Under the pieces are notes generated by a model. It made no database searches, was not told the DNA's origin, and was given only the letters and a program-made list of their open reading frames with translations. Shown piece by piece: positions 49,324-52,513 of a stretch of 52,513 nucleotides of DNA. The DNA comes from an uncultured Bacteroidia bacterium (GTDB taxonomy: Bacteria > Bacteroidota > Bacteroidia > Bacteroidales > F082). Each line of letters begins with the position of its first letter. Position 1 is the stretch's first letter. The stretch covers positions 1 to 52,513 of the forward strand of contig CACYHX010000014.1 of assembly GCA_902774365.1 (NCBI GenBank), written 5' to 3'. Made by a program: the position numbers and the translations under genes.

Positions 49324-49917
49324 ATGCCGAGTTTATATATCATATCAGGTTGTAATGGGGCGGGCAAGACCACCGCTTCCTTGACTGTGTTGCCCGAGAC
49401 GCTGCAGTGCAAGGAGTTCGTCAACTGTGACGAAATCGCCAAGGGTCTGTCGCCGCTCAACCCCGACGGTGCCAAGGTCGCCGCTGGTCGCCTGATGTTG
49501 TCGCGCATCAAGAAACTCATCGCTGACAAAGAAGACTTTGCCATCGAGACCACCTTGGCCGCCAAATCCTACCATTCCCTTATCATCAAAGCACGCGAGC
49601 AAGGCTACAAGGCCAGCCTGATTTATTTCTGGCTGCAGAGCCCCGACTTGGCCATCAAGCGCGTGGCGGAACGTGTTGCACACGGCGGTCATCATGTGGA
49701 CGACAGTATCATCCGCAGGCGTTATCGTGCGGGCATCAAGAACCTGTTTCATCTCTACTGCCCCGTCGTCGACTATTTCCTGTTCATCGACAACAGCGTC
49801 ATGCCCTCCGAGATCATCGCCGAAGGAAACATCAAATCCATCAAGTTTTACAACGAAGAAAAATTTAAAAAGATCAGACAATATGACAACAGTAACAGTG
49901 AATGCCAAGAAGAATGA
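49324..49917 (+). CDS. Zeta-toxin/AAA-type P-loop kinase (197 aa)
   Basis: ATG at 49324 (MPSLYIISG); the frame extends back to 49165 but passes through the promoter and into the hairpin repeat, so that part is rejected. Walker A GCNGAGKTT at 9-17, FVNCDEIAKGLSP supplying the catalytic Asp, FAIETTLAAKSY, then YFWLQSPDLAIKRVAERVAHGGHHVDDSIIRRRY, the arginine-rich region of the zeta/AAA_33 kinases. Zeta toxins phosphorylate UDP-GlcNAc; this short chromosomal form may instead be a house-keeping small-molecule kinase. No epsilon antitoxin precedes it; a 66-aa gene overlaps its end by 35 bases. Confidence 0.8.
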   Translation: MPSLYIISGCNGAGKTTASLTVLPETLQCKEFVNCDEIAKGLSPLNPDGAKVAAGRLMLSRIKKLIADKEDFAIETTLAAKSYHSLIIKAREQGYKASLIYFWLQSPDLAIKRVAERVAHGGHHVDDSIIRRRYRAGIKNLFHLYCPVVDYFLFIDNSVMPSEIIAEGNIKSIKFYNEEKFKKIRQYDNSNSECQEE

Positions 49918-50083
49918 AGTTTCGTCCTTCACCAAGAAATTGATGAGCGGCCTCGACCTCTCAATGCAAAGGCTTATTGCCATGCGTTGCCGCCACAACG
50001 GTTCCTTCTACCTTTGCGATGCCGATGGTAACATCTACACCGTCAAAGCCAAGGAAGTCAAAGCCATGATGGAACAGGAATAA
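49883..50083 (+). CDS. Small protein overlapping the zeta-kinase gene (66 aa)
   Basis: ATG at 49883 lies inside the kinase gene in another frame, overlapping it by 35 bases, so translation is probably coupled. The protein is compact and charged: TTVTVNAKKNEVSSFTKKL, then LDLSMQRLIAMRCRHNG, and a beta hairpin SFYLCDADGNIYTVKAKEV. No family recognised. Being tied to a zeta-type kinase it is a candidate antitoxin or regulatory subunit, though the order is the reverse of epsilon-zeta. A strong terminator follows. Confidence 0.65.
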   Translation: MTTVTVNAKKNEVSSFTKKLMSGLDLSMQRLIAMRCRHNGSFYLCDADGNIYTVKAKEVKAMMEQE

Positions 50084-50106
50084 ATTCCGACAGACACATA
50101 AAACCA

Positions 50107-50140
50107 AGCCACGCTTTGCAGTGCAAAGCGTGGCTTTTTT
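50107..50140 (+). terminator. Intrinsic terminator of the zeta-kinase operon
   Basis: Perfect 13-bp stem (AGCCACGCTTTGC, 50107-50119, with 50123-50135), 3-base loop AGT, and a run of six T ending at 50140. Confidence 0.92.
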
Positions 50141-50161
50141 GTATCATCTTCCCAGAAGCAA

Positions 50162-51508
50162 TTACTTCCCAAAGCCACCCAAAGCGGTGTAAAGGTTGAT
50201 GAGGGCCTGCACCATCTCGTAGCGGTTATCTACCTGTGCAAGCTGGGCCGAAAGCAACGACTCCTGCGCAGTGAGGACCTCCAAATAGGTGGTCGAGCCG
50301 TGGTTCATCAACTCGGTAGTGGCCGAGAAAGCCTCTTGCAGGGCATTGACGCGGATGTCGATGTGGCTGGTCTTTTCCTCTGCCGTCTCAATGGCTTTCT
50401 TGTATTGATACACCTCACTACCCGCATTGTAAAGGGTCTGGACGAACTCCAAGCGGGCCTTCTCTTGTTCGGCTTTGGCATTACGGAGCTGCGCCGTGAG
50501 CTGTCCGCCTTGCAAGATGGGCTGCGTCAACGAGCCTACAGCCTGACCGATGAGGTCAAGCGCGCTGAAAGTGCCGGCTAAGCCAAACAGCCCATCGAGG
50601 CTGAGCGAAGGATAGAAGGACTGACGCGCCTGCTGGGTGGTGTAATAAGCAATTTCCATGTTGCGCTCGGCCATACGGACGTCGGGACGGGCAGCGAGCA
50701 AACGGACGGGCAAACCAACGTGGATCTGCTCAGGCATCTCAAATTGCTCAAAAGAGGAACGGTCGATGTGATGCGGCGTCTCGGCGAGCAACACGCAGAG
50801 CGAAGCCTCAGTGGCGGCGATACTGTAGCGCAAATCTACAATATCGGCACGCAAAGCCTCCAACGAAGCCTGCATCTCATACACGGCAGGGCTATTGTAG
50901 GTACCCGCTTGGAACAAGGCCTGTGTGGTGTTGTACGACTCCTGATACAGTATTTCGGTCGCCTCGGAAATCGCCAACTGACGGTCAAGCATCACCAAAC
51001 TGTAATACAGGTTGGCGACGTTGGCAGCCAAGTCGACTTGCACTGCTTGACGATAGTCTTCATCGTAGGCGAGTTTTGCTTTGGCCGAACGGACCTTGCT
51101 CCGGTTCTGACCGAAGATACCCAACTGCCAGCTGGCCCTTACGGGAATCTGGACGTTGTAACCACCTGCTCTACCTTGATAATTATAGGCGGCACTGGGC
51201 GAGAACGACAAAGTGGGCGCATAACCCCATTTGGCCGACCTCACCTCGTTTTGCGCCTGCTCGATGGTGAGTTGGGCGGTGCGCATATCGGTGTTGTTGA
51301 CCAATGCCGTTTCGATGAGGCTCTGGAGTTTGGGGTCTTTAAAAACATCACGCCAACCAAGGTCGCCAATCGACAAGGTGTCTTGCGAATCGGCCACATT
51401 GCCCATGACGTTTTCCGGAACGCTAACATTCGACTCGTATTTCTTATAGAGGTTGCAGCCCGAAAGCATCAGCAACCCAGCCAATACTAATAAGATATGT
51501 TTCTTCAT
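50162..51508 (-). CDS. RND efflux outer-membrane factor, NodT/OprM type lipoprotein (448 aa)
   Basis: ATG at 51508 with a lipoprotein signal (KKHILLVLAGLLMLSGC; Cys near 18). Two-fold repeated TolC architecture: LGWRDVFKDPKLQSLIETAL opens the first half, ARPDVRMAERNMEIA the second (the highly conserved RPDV..AE motif). Long coiled-coil helices and strands follow, with PILQGGQLTAQLRNAKAEQEKA and the closing NLYTALGGFGK. A trimeric outer-membrane exit duct acylated at the N-terminus. It follows the RND pump gene on the minus strand (137-base gap with a hairpin); the periplasmic adaptor should lie upstream, outside the window. Confidence 0.93.
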   Translation of the reverse strand: MKKHILLVLAGLLMLSGCNLYKKYESNVSVPENVMGNVADSQDTLSIGDLGWRDVFKDPKLQSLIETALVNNTDMRTAQLTIEQAQNEVRSAKWGYAPTLSFSPSAAYNYQGRAGGYNVQIPVRASWQLGIFGQNRSKVRSAKAKLAYDEDYRQAVQVDLAANVANLYYSLVMLDRQLAISEATEILYQESYNTTQALFQAGTYNSPAVYEMQASLEALRADIVDLRYSIAATEASLCVLLAETPHHIDRSSFEQFEMPEQIHVGLPVRLLAARPDVRMAERNMEIAYYTTQQARQSFYPSLSLDGLFGLAGTFSALDLIGQAVGSLTQPILQGGQLTAQLRNAKAEQEKARLEFVQTLYNAGSEVYQYKKAIETAEEKTSHIDIRVNALQEAFSATTELMNHGSTTYLEVLTAQESLLSAQLAQVDNRYEMVQALINLYTALGGFGK

Positions 51509-51569
51509 TTTATTTCTGTTTTTAATTGCAATAGGTTTTGAGATTGTTAAAGCCATAAGCTGTCAGCCG

Positions 51570-51614
51570 TCAGCTATCAGCTTGGTTACACTGAAGCTGA
51601 AGGCTGATAGCTGA
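51570..51614. repeat. Hairpin of TCAGCTATC-type units between pump and outer-membrane factor
   Basis: TCAGCTATCAGC (51570-51581) pairs perfectly with 51603-51614. Related units (GTCAGCCG, AAGCTGAAGG) lie on both sides, making a compound fold from about 51558 to 51620. No T-tract, so partial attenuation or RNA processing between the two efflux genes is possible but unproven. Confidence 0.7.
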
Positions 51615-51645
51615 AAGCCAAACACTTCCTATGCCTAATCTATAC

Positions 51646-52513
51646 TTACTCATTCACTATTAACTCTTCTTCATCTTTATCAGGCGTCAAACGCTCGTGA
51701 AGCTTCTGGAACACGATATACAAGGCCGGCGTGACGAACAGGATGGCGATGATAGCCACCGTCATACCGCCCACCACAGCGATGGACAGCGACTTGTTGC
51801 CCACGGCACCAGCGCCCGTTCCCACAATCAAAGGAATCATACCGATAATCATGGTCAAAACGGTCATCAGGATAGGACGCAGACGGTCTTGGCAGGCGCC
51901 AATGGCTGCATCGTAAATCGACATGCCCTCTTTGCGTTTCTGCACGGCGAACTCAGTGATAAGAATAGCCGTCTTGGCCGCCAAACCCATCAACATGATG
52001 ACACCCACCTGCACATATACGTTGACACCCACACCCATCAGCGTCTCCAAGGGGCGTACCGCCAAGTAAGCGCCGAAGATACCAAACGGGATGGACAGCA
52101 GCACCGCGAAGGGGATAAACACCGAGTTATACAACACGGCAAGGATAAGGTAGACCAACAATACGGCGATGGCATAGATGATGGCGGTGGTGTTGGAACC
52201 GGCATTGGCAGCCTCCTCACGCGCCATACCGCCAAACTCGTAGCTGTAGCCTTCGGGGAACACCTCTTTCATCACCTCATCGACGGCGGTACGCACATGC
52301 GACGAGGTATAGCCCGGGCTAGCAATCATGTTAATGTTGTAGCAGGTAAACAGGTTGAAACGGCGCTCCTGCGAGGTGCCCATGATCGGGGTCATGGTGA
52401 CCAGCCCCGACACAGGAGTCATTTCTTCGCCTGCCTGAACGTAAATGTTGTTGAGCGTGCTCGGCTCCATGCGATACTCATTGCCCGCCTCCACAATCAC
52501 ATAGTACACCTTG
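51646..52513 (-). CDS. RND efflux pump permease, AcrB/HAE1 type (C-terminal part)
   Basis: The frame is open from the right window edge to a stop at 51646, giving 289 residues. This is the last third of an AcrB-type transporter: the porter segment with SGLVTMTPIMGTSQERRFN, the second-half TM bundle (LILAVLYNSVFIPFAVLLSIPFG, VGVIMLMGLAAKTAILITEFA), the cytoplasmic loop AAIGACQDRLRPILMTVLTMIIGMIPL and GGMTVAIIAILFVTPALYI. Proton-driven export of drugs or other amphiphiles. The full protein should be over 1000 aa. Internal GTG/ATG codons near the edge are not starts. Confidence 0.93.
   Translation of the reverse strand, partial: KVYYVIVEAGNEYRMEPSTLNNIYVQAGEEMTPVSGLVTMTPIMGTSQERRFNLFTCYNINMIASPGYTSSHVRTAVDEVMKEVFPEGYSYEFGGMAREEAANAGSNTTAIIYAIAVLLVYLILAVLYNSVFIPFAVLLSIPFGIFGAYLAVRPLETLMGVGVNVYVQVGVIMLMGLAAKTAILITEFAVQKRKEGMSIYDAAIGACQDRLRPILMTVLTMIIGMIPLIVGTGAGAVGNKSLSIAVVGGMTVAIIAILFVTPALYIVFQKLHERLTPDKDEEELIVNE

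Noticed and set aside
1-52513. tRNA, rRNA, riboswitch or classical insertion sequence
   Set aside because: I read all intergenic gaps and saw no cloverleaf, transposase or known riboswitch pattern. Gaps contain only promoters, hairpins and the repeats listed. A covariance-model scan would be needed to exclude small RNAs.

Overview
The window is chromosomal DNA from a member of the Bacteroidota, most likely an uncultured Bacteroidales; I cannot name a genus. Four things support this. Five exported proteins carry or resemble type IX secretion (T9SS) C-terminal sorting domains. A T9SS plug-protein homologue and a PorV/PorQ-family barrel are present. Promoters match the Bacteroidota -7 box TAnnTTTG. 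Housekeeping genes (single-chain PurL, DAHP synthase fused to chorismate mutase, RpoN with an acidic linker) have the forms usual in the phylum. No tRNA, rRNA, CRISPR array, prophage or classical insertion sequence was seen.

Layout. 1-14.1 kb is a cell-surface block: the tail of a small exported protein, a 366-aa T9SS cargo, and on the minus strand two giant T9SS cargo proteins (2162 and 1492 aa), a second small exported protein of the same family as the first, and a cysteate synthase (sulfonolipid-type sulfur metabolism). 14.2-15.6 kb is a patch of small accessory genes: a stand-alone HsdR-N-type nuclease domain carrying an in-frame palindromic insertion, a lipoprotein, and a GIY-YIG nuclease bracketed by inverted repeats. 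15.6-20.6 kb holds a DUF4837 lipoprotein, an MltD-like transglycosylase, an AI-2E-family transporter, an acetyltransferase and YbaK. 20.6-29.1 kb is largely housekeeping: purL, priA, the T9SS plug protein, a HIT hydrolase and greA. 29.2-38.7 kb is a three-gene minus-strand surface operon: TonB-type receptor, 1509-aa exported protein, PorV-like barrel. 39-46 kb holds two lipoproteins, DAHP synthase/chorismate mutase, asnS, rpoN and a membrane histidine kinase. 46.1-49.0 kb is an operon of lipoprotein, T9SS-exported M1 metallopeptidase and lipoprotein. 49.3-50.1 kb is a zeta-type kinase overlapping a 66-aa gene. The end holds an outer-membrane efflux factor and the C-terminus of its RND pump.

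The most interesting signal is a family of small hairpin elements. Five copies (one inside a gene at 14300-14344, two in tandem inversion at 19407-19545, two nested at 49068-49179) share fixed internal-loop motifs, while the stems between them and their outer arms differ from copy to copy and still pair. One copy is translated in frame inside a protein, and one copy sits in the apical loop of another. Repeats of similar build, in inverted orientation, flank the low-GC GIY-YIG nuclease gene at 15218-15508. This suggests, without proving it, a nuclease-associated mobile hairpin system comparable in logic to REP/RAYT elements or Rickettsia palindromic elements.
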